From: a virus
Strand: one strand, 5' to 3'
IMG/VR virus record: IMGVR_UViG_3300050138_000417
Location: 1 to 46,610 of that record
DNA length: 46,610 bases
In this document: positions 22,623-30,516 of the stretch, piece by piece
Position numbering within the stretch: position 1 is the first letter of the stretch
Layout: every line of letters begins with the position of its first letter
The notes under the pieces: model-generated
Told to the model about the DNA's origin: nothing
The model's input: only the letters and a program-made list of their open reading frames with translations
The model's database searches: none
Translations under genes and position numbers: made by a program

Positions 22623-23218
22623 TATTTGAACCTTTTCAGAAGATTGCCCGCTTGAAGCGCGAGTGCATGATCAGCGAGAAAATCGACGGCACAAACGCGC
22701 AGATTCAGATCGTGCCACTGGCGCTTGTCGGCGTGGATCTCGTCGGCAACTGGGAAGCCTTGACGGTTGCGCGCAACGAGACGCATGTGATGTTCGCGGG
22801 TTCACGGTCGCGGTATATCACGGCGCAGGACGACAACTACGGCTTTGCAAAGTGGGTTGTCGCACACGCGGACGAACTGTGGACGCTTGGCGATGGTCGG
22901 CATTACGGCGAATGGTGGGGACTCGGCATTCAACGCGGCTACGGCCAAACCGAAAAGCGGTTCAGTCTGTTCAATGCATGGCGCTGGAATGACGAGAATC
23001 CGAATCGACCGGCGTGTGTCGGCGTTGTGCCGAATCTCTATACCGGACCATTCTCGACTGACGCCACGAGCGCGCAACTGGAACGTCTGCGGACGCTTGG
23101 ATCGGTCGCGGCTCCAGGCTACATGAAAGCCGAAGGGATCGTGATTTACTTGTCGGCCGCGCGCACCTACTTCAAGCAGACGCTTGAAAAGGATGACGAA
23201 CCGAAATCGCGCGCATGA
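22619..23218 (+). CDS. RNA ligase (DRB0094-like nucleotidyltransferase fold)
   Basis: 199 residues. Nucleotidyltransferase motifs in order: I, EKIDGTNA with the adenylated Lys K21; Ia, GSRSR (61-65); III, YGEWWG (96-101); IV, AEGIVIY (171-177); V, YFKQTLE with K186. It should seal RNA ends with ATP through a Lys-AMP intermediate. Phage RNA ligases often repair tRNAs cut by host anticodon nucleases. No partner kinase/phosphatase is seen. It overlaps the helicase gene by 4 nt. Confidence 0.88.
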   Translation: MIFEPFQKIARLKRECMISEKIDGTNAQIQIVPLALVGVDLVGNWEALTVARNETHVMFAGSRSRYITAQDDNYGFAKWVVAHADELWTLGDGRHYGEWWGLGIQRGYGQTEKRFSLFNAWRWNDENPNRPACVGVVPNLYTGPFSTDATSAQLERLRTLGSVAAPGYMKAEGIVIYLSAARTYFKQTLEKDDEPKSRA

Positions 23219-24867
23219 AGACCAAACATCCGCCGTTGCCGCCGCCGTGCGACTTGGGCTTCGCGCCGAAATTTGCGTCCTGGCACGATGCACAAGTCGA
23301 GGCCATCGATCGCGTCGTCTTTTCTGATAAACGGTTCTACGGTTTGAACATTCCGACTGGCGGCGGCAAATCAGGAGCGGGCTTAGGCATCGCCCTTTTA
23401 CACCCAAAGGTGAAACGTGCGCTTTATCTTACAAGTACCAAAGGACTCGAAGATCAGCTTGCCGTGGACGGCGCGCCCCTTGGCCTCCTTGACGTACGCG
23501 GTCAGAGAAACTATCCGTGCCGCGCACTTGAACCGGGAGGACAGCTTGATCGTTATCGCCGTGGACGGTTTGCGCCCACATGCGACGAGGGTCCGTGTCA
23601 TTCGGGACTCCGCTGTACCCTCGCCCCGAACCGGAAGGAACCCAATATCCGGCCGGATTGTGCGTACTACGGCGCTGTCTGGGACGCGCGGGGTGCCCAA
23701 CTGGTCAGTACCAACTACGCCATGTATCTCACCAGTGCTGCCTACGCTGAAGGACTGGGAGACTTTGATCTCCTCATTCTCGACGAAGCTCACGATACCG
23801 ACAAGGAACTCGAAGCATTTCTCACACTCGAAATCACGGGCGACGACTGCCGGCTCGTCGGCTCGAAGTTCCTCAAAGGCGTCGAAGACCTCCACACGTG
23901 GAAAGACTGGGCGACCCATCACCGCGGGCCGCTCGCGTCGAAGCTCGAACAACTCGAACTGATGCCGCCGCAGACACCCGAGGAGGCCGCCGATCGGCGG
24001 AAGCTCAAAACGGTGTTCGCGCGGCTTGACCAGTTGAGCAAGATTGACGCACTCGACTGGATTCTCGATAGCAATGGCACGGTCGCGAAATTCGCCCCGC
24101 GGCGTGTCGCGAAGTACGCCGAGGAGTTCTTGTTTCGCGGCATCCCGCATGTCGTCCTGATGTCCGCCACGCTCACACGCAAGACCATGAACGACCTGGG
24201 CATCGACAAGGCGCAGTACGACTACTGGGAATGCCCCTCGTCGTTCGATGTCCGTCGTCGCCCCATTTACAGCGTGAACACCATTCCGACGTGCCGGGTG
24301 AACTACACGATGTCGAAGGATGATAAGTACACGTGGCTGCGACGGATCGATCGTATCATCGAGACGCGGCGCGAGCTGGGCTGGAAGGGCATCATTCACA
24401 CGGTCAGCTATCAGCGGATGCGGGATCTTGTCGCCGACAGTGAACACAAGGATTTGTTCGTGATCCACGACTCGGCCGGGACGAAGGAAGCCGTCAAGGT
24501 GTTCAAAGAAGCGGACGGTCCGCGCATCCTCGTGTCCCCTTCAATGGTCACGGGGTACGATTTTGCCTACGATCAGTGTCAGTACCAAATAATTGCAAAG
24601 GTTCCTTTTCCGGACATGTCGTCCGCTATCATGAAAGTCCGCAAAGAATACGATAAGGACTACGGCAATCATCTGACGATGCAAAAGCTCATTCAGGCGT
24701 GCGGCCGAGGTATGCGCGCGGCTGACGATTTTTGCGAAGTGATGATCGTGGATGATCATTTCGAGTGGTTCTTCTCGTGGATGCGGAAGCACGGGTGTCC
24801 GAAGTGGTTCGTAGATGCGGTCGAATACGTCGATTCGATTCCCGAACCATTGCTGGTTGATTTCTAG
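23215..24867 (+). CDS. DinG/XPD-like SF2 helicase with Fe-S-type cysteines
   Basis: 550 residues. Walker A is PTGGGKS (47-53); Walker B is ILDEAHD (188-194); MSATLT marks motif III; VSPSMVTGYDFAYDQ and QACGRGMRAADD are motifs V and VI. Between Walker A and B lie five Cys (102, 123, 128, 134, 149), the place where XPD/DinG helicases hold a 4Fe-4S cluster. These enzymes unwind DNA 5'-3' or resolve R-loops. No DnaB-type helicase is found, so this may be the main phage helicase. It forms one coupled unit with the RNA ligase. Confidence 0.9.
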   Translation: MKTKHPPLPPPCDLGFAPKFASWHDAQVEAIDRVVFSDKRFYGLNIPTGGGKSGAGLGIALLHPKVKRALYLTSTKGLEDQLAVDGAPLGLLDVRGQRNYPCRALEPGGQLDRYRRGRFAPTCDEGPCHSGLRCTLAPNRKEPNIRPDCAYYGAVWDARGAQLVSTNYAMYLTSAAYAEGLGDFDLLILDEAHDTDKELEAFLTLEITGDDCRLVGSKFLKGVEDLHTWKDWATHHRGPLASKLEQLELMPPQTPEEAADRRKLKTVFARLDQLSKIDALDWILDSNGTVAKFAPRRVAKYAEEFLFRGIPHVVLMSATLTRKTMNDLGIDKAQYDYWECPSSFDVRRRPIYSVNTIPTCRVNYTMSKDDKYTWLRRIDRIIETRRELGWKGIIHTVSYQRMRDLVADSEHKDLFVIHDSAGTKEAVKVFKEADGPRILVSPSMVTGYDFAYDQCQYQIIAKVPFPDMSSAIMKVRKEYDKDYGNHLTMQKLIQACGRGMRAADDFCEVMIVDDHFEWFFSWMRKHGCPKWFVDAVEYVDSIPEPLLVDF

Positions 24868-24878
24868 AGGAGACACAT

Positions 24879-25082
24879 TTGGCGTCATCCAACTTGGACA
24901 GGGCACGTACTCGACAGGCGACACTCGCGGACGCGCATAGCCGCATCAAGCACGCGCTCGCGACCATCGGGGCTATCCCGCTCGACCAGATCCGCCGAGA
25001 AGGGATCGGGTGCAGGGCGCTGTTCGTCGCGCTGGCGGACTTGGAAGTCGCCGAGCAGATGTTGGCACAGGCGTTGCAATAG
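24879..25082 (+). CDS. Small helical protein, TTG start
   Basis: 67 residues from a TTG in the context GAGGAGACACATTTG, the same start region as other genes here with ATG replaced by TTG. It is wholly helical (LDRARTRQATLADAHSRIKH, IGCRALFVALADLEVAEQML). It may act with the next gene, the Acb2-like protein. Function unknown. Confidence 0.6.
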   Translation: MASSNLDRARTRQATLADAHSRIKHALATIGAIPLDQIRREGIGCRALFVALADLEVAEQMLAQALQ

Positions 25083-25103
25083 TCACACAGCACAGGAGAG
25101 ATG

Positions 25104-25319
25104 ATGATTGACAAACCGTTTGCGTACCACAAGCCAAGCGCGGAAGGTCTCGTGAAAATCACGAACCTGCGCGAAGCCTTCTCGGCGGTCAAGGCGGCCA
25201 TCGAGACCAACTGTTCGCCATCACGTCAGACTGCCGTGGCGATCACAGAATTGGAAACGTCCGCCATGTGGGCAATCAAGGCGGTTGTCTTCAACGACGA
25301 CACCAGTCAGGTCGAATAG
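25104..25319 (+). CDS. Acb2-like anti-CBASS cyclic-nucleotide sponge candidate
   Basis: 71 residues. ITNLREAFSAVKAAIETNCS, then PSRQTAVAITELETSAMWAI and KAVVFNDD match the helical hairpin of the Acb2/Tad1-type family (SRE..LA.T.LE.A.MWA.KA). In characterised members a hexamer binds CBASS (and some Thoeris) signal molecules and blocks defence. Length fits the small family. The ATG at 25104 has better spacing from AGGAG than the one at 25101. The assignment is from motif memory; a profile search would settle it. Confidence 0.72.
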   Translation: MIDKPFAYHKPSAEGLVKITNLREAFSAVKAAIETNCSPSRQTAVAITELETSAMWAIKAVVFNDDTSQVE

Positions 25320-25362
25320 TTCGACCACTCGTTCATTCACTTCAGAGGAGACAGGAACATTT

Positions 25363-26190
25363 ATGGCCGAACAGAAGTACGTGTCGATGGACCCCGATGC
25401 CGCCCGCGAGTCGAGCGGCTTGCCGTCCGATTTCGACGGGACGTGGTCGGGGTTCAAGTTCACGAAGGAAGCGCCGGACAACTACGCGGCGGAAGGCAAC
25501 CCCATCTTTGCGGTGGTGGAGATCCTTCAGGACGGTGACGCGCCCGCGGAGGAGCGGACGATCACCCAGTCGTACGGACTCGGTGGCAAAGCCGGCGACG
25601 AGTTCACCATCACCGAGGACGGCTTCGCGCTCATCCCGACCGGCGAGGAATCGACCATTCGCGGCGGCTCGAAGTGGCACTCGTTTCTGAAGTGCGCGAA
25701 GGAGCAGGGCTTGGCGCCGGCCATCCTGAATTCCGGCCACTTCAAGGCGGCGCTCGGCACCCGCGCGCACTGGAAGCGCATCGACGACGCCAAGTTGCTC
25801 GGCAAGGAGCGGGACTTCCAGGACGACAAGCGCAAGAAGTCGAAGTTCCCGCCGCAAACGTTGGTCATCACGAAGATCCTGACGGGTGCAAGTGTGGCGA
25901 CGACCCACACGGCGGCGCCGGCCGGCAACACCAACGAAGCCGCGGCCGGTTCGGGCGATCTGGACACCGATACGTCACTCGTGCTGCTCGAAGTGCTCGG
26001 CGGCGCGAAGGACAAGACGGTGCAGCGGTCACAGCTCACCCTTCTGTTGTCGAAGGCGGCGATGAAGATGCCAAATCGGCAGGAGATCGCGAAGCGCGGC
26101 TCCGACGAGAAGTTCCTACTGGGGCTGGTCGAGCAGGGCTTCATCAAGTACGACCCGGCGGCGAAGCCTCAGGTGGTCACCGCCGTCTAG
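25363..26190 (+). CDS. Conserved phage replication-region protein, possibly ssDNA-binding
   Basis: 275 residues. The N-terminal 170 form a beta-rich domain (GTWSGFKFTKEA, ERTITQSYGLGGKAGDEFTI ... WHSFLKCAKEQGLAPAIL), a layout seen in phage hypothetical proteins next to recombination genes. An Ala/Gly linker (185-200) leads to a C-terminal helical wing-like domain (RSQLTLLLSKAAMKMPNRQE). It could be the phage single-strand binding or annealing partner, since no other SSB is visible (inference). A strong terminator follows at 26241-26273. The start has GAGGAG and CATTTATG. Confidence 0.7.
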   Translation: MAEQKYVSMDPDAARESSGLPSDFDGTWSGFKFTKEAPDNYAAEGNPIFAVVEILQDGDAPAEERTITQSYGLGGKAGDEFTITEDGFALIPTGEESTIRGGSKWHSFLKCAKEQGLAPAILNSGHFKAALGTRAHWKRIDDAKLLGKERDFQDDKRKKSKFPPQTLVITKILTGASVATTHTAAPAGNTNEAAAGSGDLDTDTSLVLLEVLGGAKDKTVQRSQLTLLLSKAAMKMPNRQEIAKRGSDEKFLLGLVEQGFIKYDPAAKPQVVTAV

Positions 26191-26240
26191 GACTGCAACC
26201 CGGCGCCGACACTAGGCGAGTACCGGGTAGGTGCCGTGTA

Positions 26241-26273
26241 GCCCCGAGCGGTCGCAGATTCGGGGCAATTTTT
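26241..26273 (+). terminator. Rho-independent terminator
   Basis: GCCCCGA (26241-26247) and TCGGGGC (26260-26266), loop 12 nt, followed by AATTTTT. It closes the unit that ends with the 25363-26190 gene. Confidence 0.85.
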
Positions 26274-26289
26274 CAGGAGGAGAGATTCC

Positions 26290-26616
26290 ATGCGACGTTT
26301 TCTAGCATTCACACTCGTGTTGATGGTCCTCCTCTCGTCGCCCATGTCGGCCCAGTCGCCGAAAACGGTCGCGACGCTGCGCTGGCTGGCGCTTGGCGGC
26401 CTGACCGCCAATGTCGTCACGGTCGTGCACCCGCAGAAGTCGGATGTCCGCGCGGCGCTGCTCGCCGGGGCGGCGTGGGGCACGACTTGGGCGTACTTCG
26501 AGCCGCGCAACAAGAAGGCCGCCGTGGCCCTGTACGTGCTGATGGCAGTCGGGAATGCCTGGGGCGCGGGGTACAAGATACACGCGCGCTGGGGCACGAC
26601 AGAACCGCAATTTTAG
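26290..26616 (+). CDS. Small membrane protein with signal peptide
   Basis: 108 residues. MRRFLAFTLVLMVLLSSPMS is a signal peptide or membrane segment with a likely cleavage after AQS. Two more hydrophobic segments follow (LRWLALGGLTANVVTVV and VALYVLMAVGNAWGAGYKI). It may be an inner-membrane protein made early. AGGAGGAG precedes the ATG. Function unknown. Confidence 0.7.
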   Translation: MRRFLAFTLVLMVLLSSPMSAQSPKTVATLRWLALGGLTANVVTVVHPQKSDVRAALLAGAAWGTTWAYFEPRNKKAAVALYVLMAVGNAWGAGYKIHARWGTTEPQF

Positions 26617-26628
26617 GAGGCAACATTT

Positions 26629-26811
26629 ATGGCTAAGAGCAAGCAAATGTTCACGCAATCGGCCGTCGTCGCGAAGGAGATTTGCGACGGCGAGGCGAGT
26701 GTTAGCGTGACCGTGAAGGTCAAGAGCGAGACCGAAGCGTTGGCGGTCAACGCGAAACAGGATCTCGAAAAAGCGGTCAAGGCCGCCATCGACGGACTGG
26801 CCGAAGTCTAG
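26629..26811 (+). CDS. Small helical/beta protein, unknown
   Basis: 60 residues: a beta half (SVSVTVKVKSETEALAVNAK) and an acidic helix (QDLEKAVKAAIDGLAEV). GGAGG with CATTTATG marks the start. No family recognised. Confidence 0.65.
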   Translation: MAKSKQMFTQSAVVAKEICDGEASVSVTVKVKSETEALAVNAKQDLEKAVKAAIDGLAEV

Positions 26812-26835
26812 TAACACTCACACAAGGAGGACAGC

Positions 26836-27048
26836 ATGAAATCCGAGCAGCTTCAGCAGATCATCAAGGATAAGAACGACAAGCGCGAGCGCGAGGCCGT
26901 CTACACGGCCGACCAACTCATCGAGCAGATCGTCGGTGAGCAGGCGAAGATCGAACACGCAAAGACGAACATCGACAATCTTCGCAAGCAGCTCGCCGCG
27001 CTTACGATCGACCAGATTGACCCGACGACGATTCTCGGCGAGGCATAG
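26836..27048 (+). CDS. Small coiled-coil protein
   Basis: 70 residues, nearly all charged helix (SEQLQQIIKDKNDKREREAV ... AKIEHAKTNIDNLRKQLAAL), a probable coiled coil. AAGGAGGA precedes the ATG. Function unknown. Confidence 0.65.
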   Translation: MKSEQLQQIIKDKNDKREREAVYTADQLIEQIVGEQAKIEHAKTNIDNLRKQLAALTIDQIDPTTILGEA

Positions 27049-27051
27049 TCA

Positions 27052-27303
27052 ATGCCTGTCACCATCCAGGGCATTCGCGTCACCGACATTCACATCGAGG
27101 CCGATGTCGAGCACGGCGGCTATACCGTCAAGACGGCTGGCTACAGTCTGATTTCGTCAACCGGGAAGATTCTCGCGAAGCAAATGATCGGCGGCTACAA
27201 CGCAATGGCGCTTGAAGCGTCTTCGGCGACAAAGAAGGCGCTTGACGTGTTCACACAGAGCTACGTCAACGACGTGCAAGCATTGCTCGGCTTGATGGAA
27301 TAG
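27052..27303 (+). CDS. Hypothetical small protein
   Basis: 83 residues. The N terminus is beta (TIQGIRVTDIHIEADVEHGG), the C terminus helical (SSATKKALDVFTQSYVNDVQ). It follows the upstream stop by 3 nt and has no strong ribosome site of its own, which implies coupling. No family recognised. Confidence 0.65.
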   Translation: MPVTIQGIRVTDIHIEADVEHGGYTVKTAGYSLISSTGKILAKQMIGGYNAMALEASSATKKALDVFTQSYVNDVQALLGLME

Positions 27304-27312
27304 CAACATTTT

Positions 27313-27387
27313 CGCCGTGGGTTCCGAATCGCGCACTTCAGTGTCGCGTGGCGCAAAAACGCTCATACCCACGGCGCCTTTTCCTTT
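27313..27387 (+). terminator. Long-loop stem with T-rich tail
   Basis: CGCCGTGGGT (27313-27322) and ACCCACGGCG (27367-27376) form a perfect 10-bp stem around a 44-nt loop that itself contains GCG-rich pairing. CC and TTTTCCTTT follow. It may be a terminator or a structured RNA between the small-gene block and the nuclease operon. Confidence 0.55.
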
Positions 27388-27399
27388 CTCTGAGGATAC

Positions 27400-28020
27400 A
27401 TGGACATCGAGCGCATCGACGACCCGGAACTGATCGCGCGCCTCGGCCAGTCCGAAGGGCCGCGCACGCGCGACAAGTTGCACCTGTCTGACATCTATGG
27501 TTCGTTGATGCGCGAGCTCCAACCCGCGCGATTTGACAAACGCGACACTTCTGGCAACAAGACGCCGATGGATCTGGTGAAGGTCGAAACCGGCCTCGTC
27601 ATGGAGAACATGTTGGAGCGCGGCTTGCGCGAGAAGTTCGCGACCGTGCGACCTGGCGAAATTGTCAGCGACGAAGGCGTCTACATGTCGCCGGACGGGG
27701 TCAACCCGACCGAGTGTTGCGGGGAAGAATACAAATGTACCTGGATGTCGTCCCGTAATAGCAAAGGCACGACGCCGTACACGGATGAGTACGGCATGCC
27801 GACGCCGAAGTACTTACACTGGTTCTTACAAATGAAGGGATACGCCAAGTGGCTCCAAACCGACACCTTTCTGCTGCGAACGCTGCACATCAACGGGAAC
27901 TACGCGCATCCCTACCAGCCGGAGTTTCTGACGCATCGCATCCGCTTTCCGCAAGCCGAAATCGACGAGAACTGGGATCTGCTCATGATGCACGCTCGGC
28001 GACGGGGGATGTTGTTGTAA
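27400..28020 (+). CDS. PD-(D/E)XK nuclease (Cas4/RecB-like)
   Basis: 206 residues. SPDGV supplies D99, EEYKC gives E110 and K112: the spaced D...E-X-K core of PD-(D/E)XK nucleases. The following helix HWFLQMKGYAKWLQTD has the Gln usual in RecB/Cas4-type enzymes. It likely trims DNA ends in recombination with the Sak4-like ATPase downstream. It heads a tightly coupled operon with TAATG or ATGA overlaps down to about 31.9 kb. Confidence 0.8.
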   Translation: MDIERIDDPELIARLGQSEGPRTRDKLHLSDIYGSLMRELQPARFDKRDTSGNKTPMDLVKVETGLVMENMLERGLREKFATVRPGEIVSDEGVYMSPDGVNPTECCGEEYKCTWMSSRNSKGTTPYTDEYGMPTPKYLHWFLQMKGYAKWLQTDTFLLRTLHINGNYAHPYQPEFLTHRIRFPQAEIDENWDLLMMHARRRGMLL

Positions 28021-28289
28021 TGGACGCCATGCATGACGCCGATGATCTGCTCTCACGCATGAAGGATGTCGCCTGCGAAGTCATCGACGACGAGACAAAG
28101 CGTGGTAAATTTGTCTCACTCCGACAAGGTTTAGACAGCATTGAAGACGAATTTTTCGAGCTTCGTGTGCTTGCTGTTTCTGCGCCTAAGCAGAAAATCA
28201 ACTACAAGAAAATCTATATGCAGACTATCCGCGTGGCTGCGCGTGCTGTCAAGATGATGCAGCTCGCGAAAGACAAGGGAGGATTCTAA
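28020..28289 (+). CDS. Helical protein, unknown
   Basis: 89 residues, all-helical and charged (DADDLLSRMKDVACEVIDDE, RVAARAVKMMQLAKDKGGF). Proteins of this type, ending AVKMMQLAK, lie beside recombination genes in other phages. TAATG overlap upstream; overlaps the next start by one base. Confidence 0.7.
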   Translation: MDAMHDADDLLSRMKDVACEVIDDETKRGKFVSLRQGLDSIEDEFFELRVLAVSAPKQKINYKKIYMQTIRVAARAVKMMQLAKDKGGF

Positions 28290-28489
28290 TGGTTAAAATG
28301 TCCGATCAAGAAGAACTTGAACTGTGGATCGGGGCGTCAATCGATCTAATTCTTTTGACACTTTGCCGCGAGCGCAAACCCAGCAAGAAGGAAATAGTCA
28401 CGATGCGTGTACTCGCGCACGATATTATCGAGTCCACATCAATCCTAAAGCTGGGGTGGTCACTCGTCCCTAGAAAGAAGAAGCGATAA
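28289..28489 (+). CDS. Small helical protein, unknown
   Basis: 66 residues (MVKMSDQEELELWIGASIDL...), basic at the end (VPRKKKR). The TAATG overlap with both neighbours shows it belongs to the nuclease-Sak4 operon. No family recognised. Confidence 0.65.
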   Translation: MVKMSDQEELELWIGASIDLILLTLCRERKPSKKEIVTMRVLAHDIIESTSILKLGWSLVPRKKKR

Positions 28490-28866
28490 TGGCGAATGTC
28501 AGCCGGGCGCTCCGGCATAAACGACACTTGCGGCGTCACGCGAACCAAATGCTGCGCGCGGCGAAGGGCTCGCGGAAAGACGCGCTCAAGTACTTCTCGT
28601 TGCTCATGACGGTCCTGGCTCAGAAGGGCGGCGAGATCGTCGTCACGAAGGGCACCATCGAGCAGGTGGAAGCGAAGCTCACACGGCTGTCATTTGAGAT
28701 CGTCAAGGACAAGTACGTGCCAGAAGAGTTCACGATTCGACTTGTCGAGGCACCCGAGCCGGCGACCATTGCGGACCCTGAGAACGCCGACAGCTCCGGC
28801 GAGCCATTCGACGACGGCGAAGACGGAATGGATGTTGCATCGGAAGGCGCACAGGAAATCCCGTAA
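28489..28866 (+). CDS. Hypothetical protein of recombination operon
   Basis: 125 residues. It has a basic helical N terminus (RALRHKRHLRRHANQMLRAA), a beta/helix centre (GGEIVVTKGTIEQVEAKLTR) and an acidic disordered tail (DSSGEPFDDGEDGMD). The acidic tail resembles those of single-strand binding proteins, but no OB fold can be claimed. Overlaps both neighbours by one base. Confidence 0.65.
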   Translation: MANVSRALRHKRHLRRHANQMLRAAKGSRKDALKYFSLLMTVLAQKGGEIVVTKGTIEQVEAKLTRLSFEIVKDKYVPEEFTIRLVEAPEPATIADPENADSSGEPFDDGEDGMDVASEGAQEIP

Positions 28867-29228
28867 TGGCTACAGTCAAACCCGCCATGTGGCATCTCGA
28901 CGACGCGCTGCGGCTCGTGCGTGAGCTTCAGCCCGTCGCCAAAGGGTTCGGCTATCACATCTGCTTGGGCGGCGGCATCCTGAATCGGAGCGTGTCGTAT
29001 CACGATCTCGACCTGTACTACTTGCCGCTCATCGGTGAGCGCATCGACGAATCCGGGCTCATCGAGTCGATGGAGATCGGCTGGGGGAAAAGCACACGCG
29101 CGGTGTCCGGCGGCGAGCCCACGGCGCCCTACAGCGCCAAATTGCGGTTCACGCTCGACGATCATCCGATCAATCAATTTCACGGCACGCTGGAAGTGTT
29201 CATTCTGGCAACAAAGGGAGTCTGTTGA
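28866..29228 (+). CDS. Nucleotidyltransferase-fold protein
   Basis: 120 residues. LGGGILNRSVSYHDLDLYYL (34-53) fits the pol-beta-type nucleotidyltransferase core: GG helix followed by D-X-D (D47, D49). Later acidic residues (LRFTLDDHP) might supply the third carboxylate. Members of this minimal kind are found in phages; the substrate is unknown. The TGA overlaps the ATG of the Sak4-like gene. Confidence 0.65.
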   Translation: MATVKPAMWHLDDALRLVRELQPVAKGFGYHICLGGGILNRSVSYHDLDLYYLPLIGERIDESGLIESMEIGWGKSTRAVSGGEPTAPYSAKLRFTLDDHPINQFHGTLEVFILATKGVC

Positions 29229-30007
29229 TGGCGACACCGAGCGATTGGAGCAAGTACGAACTTCTCAGCGAAGACGACCCGACATGCATTACCTGGGCCT
29301 CGCGCGGGCTCGACGGTTCGGGCAAGTCGTACTTCGCCTGCACGACTCCGGCGCCCATCTTCGTCTGCGGCTTCGACCCGCACGGCATGTCGCGCGTGGA
29401 CAAAAGTGTCCGCGCCGGCAAGGAGATCAAAATTGGTCGCTACGGCTTCAACCATCTGAAGCAGGAAGACGACCGCGAAAAGGTCAAGAAGGCGGCACGC
29501 CTCATTTGGAACGACTTCGTCGAAGCGTACACCGAAGCCTTGAAGCATGTCCGCACCGTCATTTGGGACCGTGAGGACTTGGCGTGGGAGCTGCGGCGGT
29601 ACGCGGCGTTCGGCGGCGAAAAGAACGAGGGGAGCCGCACCGGGGCACTCGACTACGGCGATTTGAACAGTGAGTACTCCGGGCTCATTCAGATGGCACG
29701 CGACGCGAATGTCAATCTCGGGTTGTTGCAAGGGTACACCGAGAAGTGGGTCGCGAAGTTTGACCCGCAATCCGGCAAGATGCGGAACTACAACACGGGC
29801 GACTTGGTGCCGGACGGCTTCAAGAAGGTCGCGGATCATGTGGACATCACGTTGAACCATTCGTGGGACGCGAAGCAGAAGGAGTACGTCGTCGCGATCG
29901 GGAAGTTCCCGGCAAAGGAATGGAAAGACAAGACCATCGCCAATTTGTCGTTCGGCGAAATGGCGATCAACGCGTTTCCGGAGTCGGATGTGTCGTCGTG
30001 GATGTAA
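29228..30007 (+). CDS. Sak4-like RecA-type recombination ATPase
   Basis: 259 residues. Walker A is GLDGSGKS (27-34); Walker B is TVIWDRED with D114. The size, core order and C-terminal NLSFGEMAINAFPE fit the Sak4-type single-domain RecA proteins of phages, which promote single-strand annealing recombination. The gene lies with a PD-(D/E)XK nuclease, as annealing ATPases usually do. I chose ATG 29228, which overlaps the upstream TGA, over the TTG at 29225. Confidence 0.85.
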   Translation: MATPSDWSKYELLSEDDPTCITWASRGLDGSGKSYFACTTPAPIFVCGFDPHGMSRVDKSVRAGKEIKIGRYGFNHLKQEDDREKVKKAARLIWNDFVEAYTEALKHVRTVIWDREDLAWELRRYAAFGGEKNEGSRTGALDYGDLNSEYSGLIQMARDANVNLGLLQGYTEKWVAKFDPQSGKMRNYNTGDLVPDGFKKVADHVDITLNHSWDAKQKEYVVAIGKFPAKEWKDKTIANLSFGEMAINAFPESDVSSWM

Positions 30008-30516
30008 AGGCGCCTGCCCCCGTGCCTCAACCGGGAACGCGAGCAGCGTTCGATTGGCGTGAGAGACTGGGCCACATCATCGACCACGCGATGCACATTC
30101 GGTCAGAGGGTGTCCGCAAGGCCGTCGTGGATTTGCTTTACGAGTTCGATGCACTTCCCGACGCGCCTGCCCCCGCGTCCGCGCCACCGCTGGACGCCCA
30201 ACGGCTTGATGCTGTGGTGACAGCATTTGAGGCATTAACTGCGGCTGGTTATACCCTCCACGGATCTTCGGGACCGTTGACCAAGCAGTGCTTTATCGAC
30301 GCAATAGTTCTGGCGCTGAACGCTGTCGCGCCGCCCCGCGAGACGCAGGCCCCGCCAGCCGAGGACGGTTATCACAAGGGCATCTACAAGAGCCGATGCT
30401 GTTCGACGTTGAAGGCGAATCCCTACACGTTCGACTCGTGCCCAGCATGCGGAAGAAACCTCGGATGGGAACGCGCCATCGCTCCGGCCCCGCCAGCCGA
30501 GAAGGAGAAGCCGTGA
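29998..30516 (+). CDS. Protein with C-terminal zinc ribbon
   Basis: 172 residues from a GTG overlapping the Sak4-like gene by 10 nt. Residues 17-55 are helical (RERLGHIIDHAMHIRSEGVR), Pro-rich linkers follow (APAPASAPPLD, APPRETQAPPAED), and RCCSTLKANPYTFDSCPACG near 135-154 is a zinc ribbon. APPAE blocks repeat near the C terminus. A later start is possible because the ribosome site is weak. Confidence 0.6.
   Translation: MDVKAPAPVPQPGTRAAFDWRERLGHIIDHAMHIRSEGVRKAVVDLLYEFDALPDAPAPASAPPLDAQRLDAVVTAFEALTAAGYTLHGSSGPLTKQCFIDAIVLALNAVAPPRETQAPPAEDGYHKGIYKSRCCSTLKANPYTFDSCPACGRNLGWERAIAPAPPAEKEKP

Noticed and set aside
25674-26636. 320-codon open frame crossing the terminator at 26241
   Set aside because: Shifted-frame shadow of the 25363-26190 gene that would run through a strong terminator and two other genes.
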